A DNA stretch of 9,466 nt from Candidatus Kapaibacterium sp. (GCA_027858275.1 JAQIDA010000210.1:1-9466), one strand, 5' to 3'; numbered from the stretch's first letter, positions 1 through 7,124 are shown. Made by a program: numbers and translations. The notes: a model not told the origin generated them from the sequence alone.

Positions 1-1061
1 CCTATTGCGCCGTATTTTTTAGCAAAATCTGTCAAACCGTCAATTTTTTTACGAGAGAATTGTTTTGCGCCGCCTTTGACGTTCAGCACAGCGATTTCAC
101 CGCCGTTATTCGCTATATCTGCAAATACTTTGAAGCCGCAATCTTTAACAAGATCAGTGATCGTAGTGATTTCCATCCCGAAACGAAGATCCGGCTTGTC
201 ACTTCCGAACCGAACCATCGCGTCATGATATGTCATACGCTCAAACGGAGCTGTTATATCCATTCTGAGAATATCTTTCCATACTTCCTTTATGAAGCCT
301 TCAGTCATTTCAATAATTTCATCCTGATCGACGAAAGACATTTCACAATCGATCTGAGTGAATTCCGGCTGTCTGTCCGAACGCAAATCTTCATCCCGGA
401 AGCATTTGACTATTTGCATATATTTATCAAATCCCGACACCATCAGAATTTGCTTGTAAAGCTGCGGAGATTGGGGCAAGGCATAGAATTTTCCCTTATT
501 AATACGGCTCGGCACCAAGAAATCTCGCGCTCCCTCAGGAGTAGATTTCATAAACACCGGTGTTTCTATTTCCACAAACTCTTTTTCATAGAAATACTTA
601 TGAGTGATTTGATAGAGCTTGTTGCGAATCAGAAAATTGTTCTGCATTGAGGGGCGTCTCAAATCCAGATAACGATATTTCAAACGAGTTTCTTCGTTCA
701 AATCAATATCATCATCAATTTCGAAAGGCGGCAATTCCGCTTTGTTGATAATAGTATATTCCGAAAGAAGTATTTCGATCAGTCCCGTAGGAATATTTGG
801 ATTTGGATTTTCGCGCATACGAACTTTGCCGCTGACTGAAATCACAAACTCAGATTTTAATTCTTTTGCCAGTTCATAAAGCTCGGGAGTATTTTCGGGT
901 TCGATTACGATCTGAGTGATACCGTATCGGTCACGCAAATCTATAAAAGACAGACCTCCGAGGTCACGGACTCCGTCAATCCAGCCGTTGAGCGTGATAT
1001 CCGTGCCGGCATTAGGAGGTCGTAATTCGCCGCATTTATGTGTTCTTTTCGGGAAATTCAT
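1..1061 (-). CDS. aspS: Aspartyl-tRNA synthetase, N-terminal 353 codons (3' end beyond the window)
   Basis: Class II aminoacyl-tRNA synthetase that charges tRNA-Asp with aspartate in the cytoplasm. I translated it from the reverse strand; it starts at ATG 1061 (MNFPKRTHKCGEL) and stays open to base 1. Residues ~20-110 are the anticodon-binding OB fold (GWIDGVRDLGGLSFIDLRDR). Residues ~124-135 give the typical linker ETRLKYRYLDLR. Residues 164-186 contain the aspartate-site signature EIETPVF...TPEGARDFLVPSR, and motif 2 is FRDEDLRSDRQPEFTQID at 221-238. The bacterial GAD insertion begins near residue 290. Bacterial AspRS is about 590 residues long, so roughly 60% is present. Leu34 in RDLGG, rather than His, is the state associated with discriminating AspRS (see findings). 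No strong SD precedes the ATG (only TAGGC). It is transcribed divergently from the small membrane protein gene. The identity is secure; only the tail is missing. Confidence 0.96.
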   Translation of the reverse strand, partial: MNFPKRTHKCGELRPPNAGTDITLNGWIDGVRDLGGLSFIDLRDRYGITQIVIEPENTPELYELAKELKSEFVISVSGKVRMRENPNPNIPTGLIEILLSEYTIINKAELPPFEIDDDIDLNEETRLKYRYLDLRRPSMQNNFLIRNKLYQITHKYFYEKEFVEIETPVFMKSTPEGARDFLVPSRINKGKFYALPQSPQLYKQILMVSGFDKYMQIVKCFRDEDLRSDRQPEFTQIDCEMSFVDQDEIIEMTEGFIKEVWKDILRMDITAPFERMTYHDAMVRFGSDKPDLRFGMEITTITDLVKDCGFKVFADIANNGGEIAVLNVKGGAKQFSRKKIDGLTDFAKKYGAI

Positions 1062-1108
1062 TATTGCCTACAATTATTTATTTAATAATCATTTATATCT
1101 GTTCTTTG

Positions 1109-1116
1109 CAAAATTA
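1109..1116 (-). promoter_or_regulatory. Possible Bacteroidota-type -7 promoter box upstream of aspS
   Basis: On the minus strand this reads TAATTTTG, an exact match to the TAnnTTTG -7 element known from Bacteroidota, followed by CAAAG. It lies 47 bases upstream of the aspS start codon, a plausible 5'-leader length. The partner TTTG box expected about 20 nt further upstream is not present, so this is a half match in AT-rich DNA and remains tentative. Confidence 0.28.
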
Positions 1117-1291
1117 AGAAACTTCCGGCATTTAGCGGGCTTATTTGATTTATTTATCTGAACATGAAAAATATGGGAGTCCTGAGAACTTTTCCCTTCT
1201 CACTTTGAAATACAAGGATTCCCGGCATGATAGTTGTAAGAAATAATATGTAACAGCAGTGTTTAGGTTTTTTATTGTTTTAGGGGAGATC

Positions 1292-1441
1292 ATGGAAGTA
1301 TCATTATTAAAAGCAGGGTTTATCATCGTCGCAACGGCGGGATTTGTACTTATTAATATAGGTTCAAGGATCAAGGCCGGGCGTATGATTAAGGCTGTTA
1401 CGGCAGGTAAATTATCAAAATCAGATCAAGGATCTAATTAA
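1292..1441 (+). CDS. Small single-pass membrane protein, 49 aa, unknown function
   Basis: I do not recognise this protein. I place the start at ATG 1292 because AGGGGAG at 1282-1288 gives a good SD just before it; an in-frame ATG at 1259 lacks this. The product begins MEVSLLKAGF. It has one hydrophobic segment at about residues 5-24, rich in Ala, Ile, Val and Gly, and then a basic tail (RIKAGRMIKAVTAGKLSK), so an N-out/C-in membrane peptide is the simplest topology. It has no cysteines and no recognisable domain. It ends 27 nt before the GTG of the NlpC/P60 lipoprotein on the same strand, so the two are probably co-transcribed and may both act at the envelope, but that is inference from position only. 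The good SD and the clean hydrophobic/basic layout argue for a real gene; its short length leaves doubt. Confidence 0.55.
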   Translation: MEVSLLKAGFIIVATAGFVLINIGSRIKAGRMIKAVTAGKLSKSDQGSN

Positions 1442-1468
1442 TCTCATTTTTATTGGACGGAGTACACA

Positions 1469-2038
1469 GTGCGCAAGCTCATTCATACTGTATTAATCAT
1501 TGCAGCGGCAAACCTCTTGCTGCTCGGATGTCAAGCGAGCGTACGTTTCACAAGTTCCTCAGCCTTTAAAACATCGGCACGTCAAACTTCATATCGAGCA
1601 AGATCAAACAATAATTATTCTAACTACTCTAACTCTAAAACTCCGGTTATTCAAAAGATTACTCCGGTCAGCGATCCCGTGCGTAACAAAATTCTGAAAG
1701 AAGCTCAAAAATGGCTTGGTACACCCTACTGCTGGGGAGGCCAAAACAAGCGCTGTACAGATTGTTCCGGTTTCGTTCTCGAAATATTCAAAAGCTGTGG
1801 CATTTCATTGCCTCGAACAGCAGAACGACAATTCTTCTATTCTCAAGCAGAAAACAACGGAGATATATCTCCCGCGGATCTGGTGTTCTTCAGAAAAAAC
1901 GGCAATATTACGCACGTTGGTATTTATGCAGGCGACAATAATTTCATACACGCTTCTTCCTCAGACGGTGTTAAAATCAGCTCACTTAACAAAAAATACT
2001 ATCGCGATCATTTTGCAGGTTTCGGCAAAATATTTTAA
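1469..2038 (+). CDS. NlpC/P60-family lipoprotein, probable peptidoglycan endopeptidase
   Basis: Probable cell-wall hydrolase of the NlpC/P60 cysteine peptidase family; members usually cut the D-Glu-diaminopimelate bond in murein stem peptides. The start is GTG 1469, with SD GGACGGAG at 1455-1462; it gives a well-formed lipoprotein signal (MRKLIHTVLIIAAANLLLLG) ending in lipobox LLGC with Cys21 as the lipidation site. Residues ~22-66 are a Ser/Asn/Thr-rich, low-complexity linker. The catalytic domain spans ~70-189. It shows WLGTPYCWGG (82-91), the nucleophile Cys99 in DCSGFV, His149 in THVGIY and His161 in FIHASS, the complete Cys-His-His set. It has no additional SH3 or LysM domain, so it resembles the compact NlpC/Spr (MepS) type at 189 residues. 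It probably sits in the outer membrane or on the periplasmic face. Substrate is inferred from the family only. Confidence 0.9.
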   Translation: MRKLIHTVLIIAAANLLLLGCQASVRFTSSSAFKTSARQTSYRARSNNNYSNYSNSKTPVIQKITPVSDPVRNKILKEAQKWLGTPYCWGGQNKRCTDCSGFVLEIFKSCGISLPRTAERQFFYSQAENNGDISPADLVFFRKNGNITHVGIYAGDNNFIHASSSDGVKISSLNKKYYRDHFAGFGKIF

Positions 2039-2050
2039 GAAAGTCGAATC

Positions 2051-2079
2051 TTGAAGGTTTTCTGCAGCAGAAAATTCAA
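2051..2079 (+). repeat. Hairpin just downstream of the NlpC/P60 gene, possible weak terminator
   Basis: An inverted repeat: TTGAA (2051-2055), two bulged G, then TTTTCTG (2058-2064), loop CAG, CAGAAAA (2068-2074) and TTCAA (2075-2079). The inner 7-bp stem is perfect and the outer 5 bp extend it past a GG bulge. It lies 12 nt after the stop codon at 2038, where a 3'-end structure is expected. No T-tract follows and the stem is AT-rich, so classical intrinsic termination is doubtful; an RNA 3'-end stabilising hairpin is equally possible. Confidence 0.4.
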
Positions 2080-2119
2080 ATACTCCATACTGTCAGGCAT
2101 TTTTTTCTACTGTGATTGT

Positions 2120-2128
2120 TTATCCACA
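2120..2128 (+). promoter_or_regulatory. Perfect consensus DnaA box (isolated)
   Basis: The sequence TTATCCACA matches the high-affinity DnaA box exactly. It lies in the AT-rich noncoding region 404 bases upstream of nqrA. No second strong box was found nearby; the best is a one-mismatch site TCATACACA on the minus strand at about 2533-2541. One site is too few to propose a replication origin, and it may be a chance match or a DnaA-responsive regulatory site. Confidence 0.35.
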
Positions 2129-2460
2129 CTTTGAATACACACAATCTCTTCATTATATGAATTTGTGTTAATCTCAAGTGCTTTTCTATTACAATTATTT
2201 AATACGTTTAAAGATGATTTGAATATTTATCAGTTTTGTATCCGGAGGTATGTATATATCAGTAACAGAGCGAGTTTTAAGTCAAGTTGTGTTGTAGTTC
2301 GCGCCTGTTTTCGGGCTAAATATACCAGTATTACAAAAGTAGTCGAAATTGAAGCTTAAAAAACCATAAAAGTTAGCGATTTATTTCGTATTTTTTCGGC
2401 GAATTTGAATGCGAGAATTCTATAACATATAGTAGGATTCAAGACGGTTTTCAGTTGAGT

Positions 2461-2489
2461 TTGACACGACTCTAAAAAAAGTAGATAAA
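2461..2489 (+). promoter_or_regulatory. Candidate sigma-70-like promoter for the nqr operon
   Basis: A perfect -35 hexamer TTGACA at 2461-2466 is followed after 17 nt by GATAAA at 2484-2489 (or TAGATA at 2482-2487 with 15 nt). The -10 match is moderate only. Transcription would start near 2496, giving a leader of about 36 nt before nqrA. The same place also carries TTTG (2460-2463) followed 18 nt later by TA, a poor match to a Bacteroidota promoter. It is the best candidate in the noncoding region upstream of the operon. Confidence 0.4.
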
Positions 2490-2531
2490 TCGATCTAAAA
2501 TAAATAATCAAATTTTATTCATATTTCAGAA

Positions 2532-3887
2532 ATGTGTATGAGTGTTATTAAAACTAAAAAGGGCTTGAATATTCCGATTAAAGGAACTCCACAAGTCGCT
2601 GTCACAGACGGAACGAAAATCTCGTCTGTAGCGATTCTTGGTAGTGACTATGTCAACATGAAGCCTACTCTTAAAGTGAAAGTCGGCGACAGCGTCAAGC
2701 TGGGTCAAATACTTTTCACCGATAAGAAGTTGCCCGATATAAACTTTACGGCACCCGGTGCCGGCAAAGTTAAGGCAATCAATCGAGGCGCAAAGCGCGT
2801 CTTCCAATCACTGGTCATCGAGCTTGAAGGCAAGGAAGAAGTAACATTCGAATCCTTTCCTGAAAACAAATTAGACTCGCTTGATCGCGCAAAAGTCAAA
2901 AGCATTCTTTTGGAGTCCGGACAATGGGTTGCTCTCAGGCAAAGACCTTTCAGCAAATCCGCTGATCCGAAAACTATTCCCAACAGCATTTTCATTACTG
3001 CTTCCGATTCGAATCCTTTGGCTCCGTCCATGGATAAGATTGTCGCCGCTAATGAAAGCGCTTTCAACAACGGAGTAAAAGTAATCTCGCGTCTGACCGA
3101 CGGCTTAGTATATCTATGCAAAACAGCAGGCTCGAATATTCCAAATCCTGATCTGAAGAATTTGCGAATTCAAGAATTTGCGGGGCCGCATCCTTCGGGC
3201 AATGTCGGTACACACATTCATTTCCTTGATCCTGTAAGCCTGAATAAAACAGTATGGCATATCGGATTGCAGGATGTGATCGCAATCGGCAAATTGTTTG
3301 TCGAAGGCAAAATCTCTACTGAAAGAATCGTCGCTCTCGGAGGCACGGCTTTCAATGATCCGCGTATGGTAAGAACCAGACTCGGCGCATCAGTCTATGA
3401 TGTTACTCTCGGCGAATTGAAAGACGGCGACAACCGAGTTATCTCAGGTTCAGTTCTGACAGGACACGAATCAAAAGAACCTTTCAATTTCCTCGGCAGA
3501 TATCATCAGCAGATAAGCGCGATAGCTGAAGGCAGAAAAAGAACTTTCTTCGGTTGGGTCAGCCCCGGATTTAATATGTTCTCTAACAAGAACATATTGG
3601 CTTCCTGCTTAATCCCCGGCAAGAAGTTCGATTTCAATACAGCCCTTCACGGTGGTGAAAGAGCAATTGTGCCGGTCGGAAGTTACGAAAAAGTTATGCC
3701 TTTGGACATATTGCCAACTTTCTTGCTCCGAGCTCTGGCTTGCAATGATATTGAAGAAGCAGAACAACTCGGTTGTTTGGAGCTGGACGAAGAAGATCTT
3801 GCATTGTGTACATTTGTGTGCCAATCAAAGATCGACCACGGCGCTGCCCTCAGAAGAAATCTGACTATTTTAGAGAAGGAGGGATAA
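2532..3887 (+). CDS. nqrA: Na+-translocating NADH:quinone oxidoreductase subunit A
   Basis: Soluble cytoplasmic-side subunit of Na+-NQR. In Vibrio cholerae NqrA has been labelled by quinone analogues, although structures place the main quinone site at NqrB; it carries no cofactor of its own. At 451 residues it matches the family's usual ~447. Recognisable parts are the N-terminal KTKKGLNIPIKG (7-18), the sandwich-hybrid domain with AAPG-like TAPGAGKV (73-80), the highly conserved AGPHPSGNVGTHIHFLDPV (217-235), and the typical C-terminus from ELDEEDLALCTFVC (417-430) to a final EKEG. Two starts are possible: ATG 2532 (MCMSVIK) or ATG 2538 (MSVIK). The second fits the family alignment slightly better, and neither has a convincing SD, unlike the five genes behind it. 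It is the first gene of the operon, 6 nt before nqrB, whose SD lies in the last codons of nqrA. Confidence 0.97.
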   Translation: MCMSVIKTKKGLNIPIKGTPQVAVTDGTKISSVAILGSDYVNMKPTLKVKVGDSVKLGQILFTDKKLPDINFTAPGAGKVKAINRGAKRVFQSLVIELEGKEEVTFESFPENKLDSLDRAKVKSILLESGQWVALRQRPFSKSADPKTIPNSIFITASDSNPLAPSMDKIVAANESAFNNGVKVISRLTDGLVYLCKTAGSNIPNPDLKNLRIQEFAGPHPSGNVGTHIHFLDPVSLNKTVWHIGLQDVIAIGKLFVEGKISTERIVALGGTAFNDPRMVRTRLGASVYDVTLGELKDGDNRVISGSVLTGHESKEPFNFLGRYHQQISAIAEGRKRTFFGWVSPGFNMFSNKNILASCLIPGKKFDFNTALHGGERAIVPVGSYEKVMPLDILPTFLLRALACNDIEEAEQLGCLELDEEDLALCTFVCQSKIDHGAALRRNLTILEKEG

Positions 3888-3893
3888 TATATA

Positions 3894-5090
3894 ATGTTAA
3901 GAAAAATGCTCGATAATATCGGCAAAAAATTTGAAAAAGGCGGAAAGCTGGAAAGACTCTTTCCTTTATATGAAGCCGCTGATACAATCTTCTATACCTC
4001 CGGGAAGGTAACTAAATCCGGATCTCATGTTCGCGATGTTAATGATCTGAAACGAACTATGACGATGGTGGTTTTCGCTCTGATTCCCGTTGTCTTAATG
4101 ACTATGTATAATACAGGATTTCAGGCGAATTCAGCATTGCAAAACCTCGGCGCAACATCTGTCGAAGGATGGCGCGGCTCAGTTCTCTCTTTCTTAGGAA
4201 TCGGTTTAGATTCCGGAAGTATATTTGAAAATATGATGCACGGCGCTTTGTTCTTCCTTCCTCTATACTTGGTCACATTGGCCGTAGGCGGATTTTGGGA
4301 AGTTCTTTTCGCAACCGTAAGACGGCACGAAATAAATGAAGGCTTCTTTGTAACAGGTTTACTCTTTCCATTGATATGCCCTCCGGATATTCCATTCTGG
4401 CAAGCCGCTCTCGGTATATCATTTGGTGTGGTAATCGGTAAAGAAGTATTCGGCGGAGTCGGTATGAATATTTTGAACCCCGCTTTGACCGGCCGCGCGT
4501 TTTTGTTCTTTGCCTATCCGGCTCAGATTTCGGGCGATTCGGTGTGGGTCGCAGTTGACGGCGTGAGCCAAGCTACTCCTCTTTCTCAGTTTGCTGACAA
4601 AGCTTTGGAAATGACTACCTCTTGGTGGGATGCTTTCTACGGAATGATTCCCGGATCAATGGGCGAAACTTCAACTTTGGCAATCTTGATCGGTGCCGCA
4701 ATATTAATTCTTTCAGGCATAGGTTCATGGCGAATTATGCTGAGTGTCTTTGTCGGTATGGTTCTCATCGCTTTGATGTTTAATGCTATAGGCAGCGAGA
4801 CTAACCCGATGTTTGCCGTAACTTGGCAGTGGCATTTCGTACTCGGAGGCTTCGCTTTCGGTATGGTCTTTATGGCAACTGACCCCGTATCGGCTGCAAT
4901 GACTCAGAAGGGACAGTATATATACGGTTTCCTCATTGGGGCTTTGGTAGTTCTAGTACGCGTAGTAAATCCGGCCTTCCCCGAAGGTATGATGCTCGCG
5001 ATACTGTTCGGAAATACATTCGCTCCGGTTATAGATAAGATATTTGTTAATAAAAATATCAAAAGGAGGCTGTTAAGAAATGCAAAATGA
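3894..5090 (+). CDS. nqrB: Na+-translocating NADH:quinone oxidoreductase subunit B (covalent FMN)
   Basis: Large integral membrane subunit of Na+-NQR; it holds riboflavin and a covalent FMN, and is the proposed path for Na+ and site of quinone reduction. At 398 residues it is close to the usual ~410. About ten hydrophobic segments are spread over residues ~55-380. The FMN-threonine motif is DGVSQAT (222-228), so Thr228 should be linked to FMN through phosphate by ApbE. Other conserved stretches are RRHEINEGFFVTGLLFPL (143-160), NPALTGRAF (195-203), GETSTLAIL (257-265) and MATDPVSA (327-334). The motif residue before Ala is Gln where Gly is common; this should not prevent attachment. SD AAGGAGGG at 3876-3883 lies 10 nt before the ATG. 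The gene overlaps nqrC by 11 nt, which suggests coupled translation. Confidence 0.97.
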   Translation: MLRKMLDNIGKKFEKGGKLERLFPLYEAADTIFYTSGKVTKSGSHVRDVNDLKRTMTMVVFALIPVVLMTMYNTGFQANSALQNLGATSVEGWRGSVLSFLGIGLDSGSIFENMMHGALFFLPLYLVTLAVGGFWEVLFATVRRHEINEGFFVTGLLFPLICPPDIPFWQAALGISFGVVIGKEVFGGVGMNILNPALTGRAFLFFAYPAQISGDSVWVAVDGVSQATPLSQFADKALEMTTSWWDAFYGMIPGSMGETSTLAILIGAAILILSGIGSWRIMLSVFVGMVLIALMFNAIGSETNPMFAVTWQWHFVLGGFAFGMVFMATDPVSAAMTQKGQYIYGFLIGALVVLVRVVNPAFPEGMMLAILFGNTFAPVIDKIFVNKNIKRRLLRNAK

Positions 5091-5880
5091 CAGTATAAAG
5101 AAAATCATTATGGTATCAGTGGGTGTATGTTTGGTTTGCTCAATTTTTGTTTGCTCAGCAGCGGTTTTCCTGAAACCATTGCAGACACAGAACAAGAAAC
5201 TTGATAAGATCAAGAACATACTTGTTGCCGGTGACCTTATGCAAGAAGGCATCGACCCCGAAAAGATATTCAATGAAAAGATAGAAGCGGCAATCATCGA
5301 AGTCGCTACAGGTGAAACATTCCCTAAAGAAAAGTACGATGATGTTTTGAATATTGCAAAATATGAAATCAAAGATATTGCGGATAATGAAAAATACGGA
5401 ATGGATATTCCTAAAGATGAGGATACTCCCGCAATTGGCAGAATGCCTAAATTCATGCTTATATATATGGTAAAAGATGCCTCGGGCACCGTTGAAAAAT
5501 ACATTCTGCCTATATACGGCAAAGGACTCTGGTCCACAATGTACGGATTCATAGCCATGGACAAAGACCTGATGACAGTCAGAGGATTCACTTTCTACGA
5601 TCACGGCGAAACTCCTGGTTTGGGCGGCGAAGTCGATAATCAAAAGTGGAAAAACAGCTGGAAAGGCAAAACAGCGATTAATGAAAACGGCGAAGTAGTG
5701 ATTCATGTTATCAAAGGTCAGGTCAATCAGGAAAAACCCGAAGCGATAAGCCAAATAGACGGTCTCTCGGGATCGACTCTGACAACTCGCGGTATTGACA
5801 ATCTTGTAAAATTCTGGCTCGGAGAAAACGGCTACGCCAAATTCTTCGCCAAGCTGAGAAAGGACGGATCAAATGGCTAA
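5080..5880 (+). CDS. nqrC: Na+-translocating NADH:quinone oxidoreductase subunit C (covalent FMN)
   Basis: Membrane-anchored subunit with a periplasmic flavin domain; it passes electrons between the NqrD/NqrE iron-sulfur site and the NqrB flavin. At 266 residues it has the normal family length. One transmembrane segment covers residues ~9-31 (IIMVSVGVCLVCSIFVCSAA), followed by a soluble FMN-binding domain. Conserved landmarks are GKGLWSTMYGFIAMD (147-161) and HGETPGLGGEV (175-185). The attachment motif is DGLSGSTLT (227-235) with Thr233 as the FMN-linked residue; Ser replaces the more common Ala before it, a variant accepted by the ApbE recognition pattern DgxtsAT in a loose sense. SD AAAGGAGG at 5062-5069 lies inside the end of nqrB, 10 nt before ATG 5080. 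The stop overlaps the nqrD start by 8 nt. Confidence 0.97.
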   Translation: MQNDSIKKIIMVSVGVCLVCSIFVCSAAVFLKPLQTQNKKLDKIKNILVAGDLMQEGIDPEKIFNEKIEAAIIEVATGETFPKEKYDDVLNIAKYEIKDIADNEKYGMDIPKDEDTPAIGRMPKFMLIYMVKDASGTVEKYILPIYGKGLWSTMYGFIAMDKDLMTVRGFTFYDHGETPGLGGEVDNQKWKNSWKGKTAINENGEVVIHVIKGQVNQEKPEAISQIDGLSGSTLTTRGIDNLVKFWLGENGYAKFFAKLRKDGSNG

Positions 5881-6496
5881 AATGAAAGAGGTCTTATTGG
5901 ATCCGATCTTTAAGAATAACCCTATCGCTCTTCAAGTGCTTGGTGTTTGTTCTGCTTTGGCGGTTACTTCAAAGATGGAAACGTCTGTCGTAATGTCATT
6001 AGCCGTAATTTTTGTTATGGCTCTGTCCAACACAGCACTAAGTTTAATAAGAAATCACATCCCGTCGAGTGTACGTATCATAGTCGAAATGACAGTGATA
6101 GCCTCGTTGGTAATTATTGCCGATCAGTTGATCAAAGCATTCGCTTATGATGTCAGCAAGCAGTTGTCGGTATATGTAGGACTAATTATAACAAACTGTA
6201 TCATCATGGGCCGAGCGGAAGCTTACGCCTTGAAACAACCGCCCGGAAAGTCTTTCATAGACGGAATCGGGAACGGTTTGGGATATTCGTTTGTGTTAAT
6301 AGCTGTCGGATTTGTCAGAGAGCTTTTGGGAGCAGGCAAATTGTTCGGTATCGAGATATTACCTTTGGTAAATGACGGCGGATGGTATGTTCCTAACGGC
6401 TTGCTTTTGCTTCCCGCAAGCGCGTTTTTCCTTATCGGATTTTTGATATGGGGCATAAGAGTATGGAAACCAGAACAAGTAGAGGAGGAGAATTAA
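5873..6496 (+). CDS. nqrD: Na+-translocating NADH:quinone oxidoreductase subunit D
   Basis: Six-helix membrane subunit homologous to RnfE. Together with NqrE it forms a pseudo-symmetric pair that holds an intramembrane Fe-S centre between NqrF and NqrC. At 207 residues it is the usual length (~210). The cluster cysteines are visible as Cys26 in VLGVCSALAV and Cys109 in ITNCIIMGRAEA, each in the half-helix contexts expected. Also conserved are GNGLGYSFVLIAVGFVRELLG (133-153; key residues Gly133, Gly135, Arg149, Glu150) and WYVPNGLLLLPASAFFLIG (171-189). The start at ATG 5873 follows SD AAAGGACGG (5859-5867) by 5 nt; an in-frame ATG at codon 4 is the alternative. It overlaps nqrC by 8 nt and ends in an acidic tail (EQVEEEN) whose codons also encode the SD for nqrE. 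Confidence 0.96.
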   Translation: MAKMKEVLLDPIFKNNPIALQVLGVCSALAVTSKMETSVVMSLAVIFVMALSNTALSLIRNHIPSSVRIIVEMTVIASLVIIADQLIKAFAYDVSKQLSVYVGLIITNCIIMGRAEAYALKQPPGKSFIDGIGNGLGYSFVLIAVGFVRELLGAGKLFGIEILPLVNDGGWYVPNGLLLLPASAFFLIGFLIWGIRVWKPEQVEEEN

Positions 6497-6499
6497 GAT

Positions 6500-7111
6500 A
6501 TGTTTGAAGAATATTTAAGCTTATTTATAAAAGCGATTTTTATCGAGAATATGGCTTTGGCCTTCTTCCTCGGTATGTGTACATTCCTTGCGGTATCAAA
6601 AAAAGTTGATACGGCGATTGGTTTGGGCATAGCGGTTGTTGTTGTATTGTTGATTACAGTTCCGATCAACAATCTTGTATATCACGCGATTTTAGCACCC
6701 GGAGCTTTGGCTTGGGCCGGAATGCCTGATGCAGACCTTAGTTTCCTCGGTTTGATAACTTATATCGGCGTAATTGCCGCTACCGTTCAAATCTTGGAAA
6801 TGTTCCTTGATAAATTCGTACCGAGCCTCTACAACGCGCTTGGTATCTTTCTTCCTTTGATTACCGTTAACTGCGCAATCCTTGCGGGTTCGTTGTTTAT
6901 GGTCGAAAGAGACTACACTTTCGTCGAATCTATTGTGTACAGTACGGGTAGCGGTATCGGTTGGGCTATTGCAATTATCGGTCTTGCGGGTATCCGTGAA
7001 AAACTGAAATACAGTAATATTCCCGACGGTCTCAAGGGATTAGGTATCACATTTATAGCAGCGGGTCTGATGGCAATGGCGTTTATGTTATTTTCCGGTA
7101 TACAATTGTAA
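6500..7111 (+). CDS. nqrE: Na+-translocating NADH:quinone oxidoreductase subunit E
   Basis: Six-helix membrane subunit, paralogous to NqrD and homologous to RnfA, inserted with opposite topology. It supplies the other half of the intramembrane Fe-S centre. At 203 residues it is the standard length (~198-202). The N-terminus MFEEYLSLFIKAIFIENMALAFFLG is typical of the family in its charged residues Glu3, Glu4, Lys11 and Glu16. The cluster cysteines are Cys27 in LGMCTFLAVS and Cys125 in VNCAILAG. Further landmarks are LEMFLDKFVPSLYNALGIFL (99-118) and GLAGIREKLKYSNIPDGLKG (161-180). SD GAGGAGGAG at 6482-6490 lies in the tail of nqrD, 9 nt before the ATG, and the intergenic gap is only 3 nt. Identity as nqrE rather than rnfA follows from its place in a full nqrA-F set. 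Confidence 0.96.
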   Translation: MFEEYLSLFIKAIFIENMALAFFLGMCTFLAVSKKVDTAIGLGIAVVVVLLITVPINNLVYHAILAPGALAWAGMPDADLSFLGLITYIGVIAATVQILEMFLDKFVPSLYNALGIFLPLITVNCAILAGSLFMVERDYTFVESIVYSTGSGIGWAIAIIGLAGIREKLKYSNIPDGLKGLGITFIAAGLMAMAFMLFSGIQL

Positions 7112-7124
7112 GGAGCAATAAATT

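Larger units (their letters stand above)
2039..2531. other. AT-rich noncoding region between the lipoprotein gene and nqrA
   Basis: This is 493 bases with no convincing gene. It contains a hairpin directly after the lipoprotein gene (2051-2079), one perfect DnaA box (2120-2128) and a candidate promoter for nqr (2461-2489). The only open frame of note (2165-2359) starts with GTG, has no SD and gives an unremarkable 64-residue peptide. The region is clearly more AT-rich than its neighbours. No tRNA-like or riboswitch-like fold was recognised by eye. Confidence 0.6.

Noticed and set aside
60..650. Open frame of 196 codons on the plus strand at the left edge
   Set aside because: It is the complement of aspS, which shows class II synthetase motifs throughout.
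1292..1441. Small membrane protein as NqrM, the Na+-NQR maturation factor
   Set aside because: NqrM is longer and depends on conserved cysteines; this 49-residue protein has none and is separated from nqrA by another gene.
2165..2359. Open frame of 64 codons in the gap before nqrA
   Set aside because: It has a GTG start, no SD and no recognisable domain, and lies in AT-rich noncoding sequence.
2039..2531. Replication origin
   Set aside because: Only one perfect DnaA box is present and there are no dnaA, dnaN, gidA or rpmH neighbours.
5155..5754. Open frame of 199 codons on the minus strand inside nqrC
   Set aside because: It is antisense to nqrC, has a Phe/Ile/His-rich composition typical of complement frames, and shows no recognisable motif.
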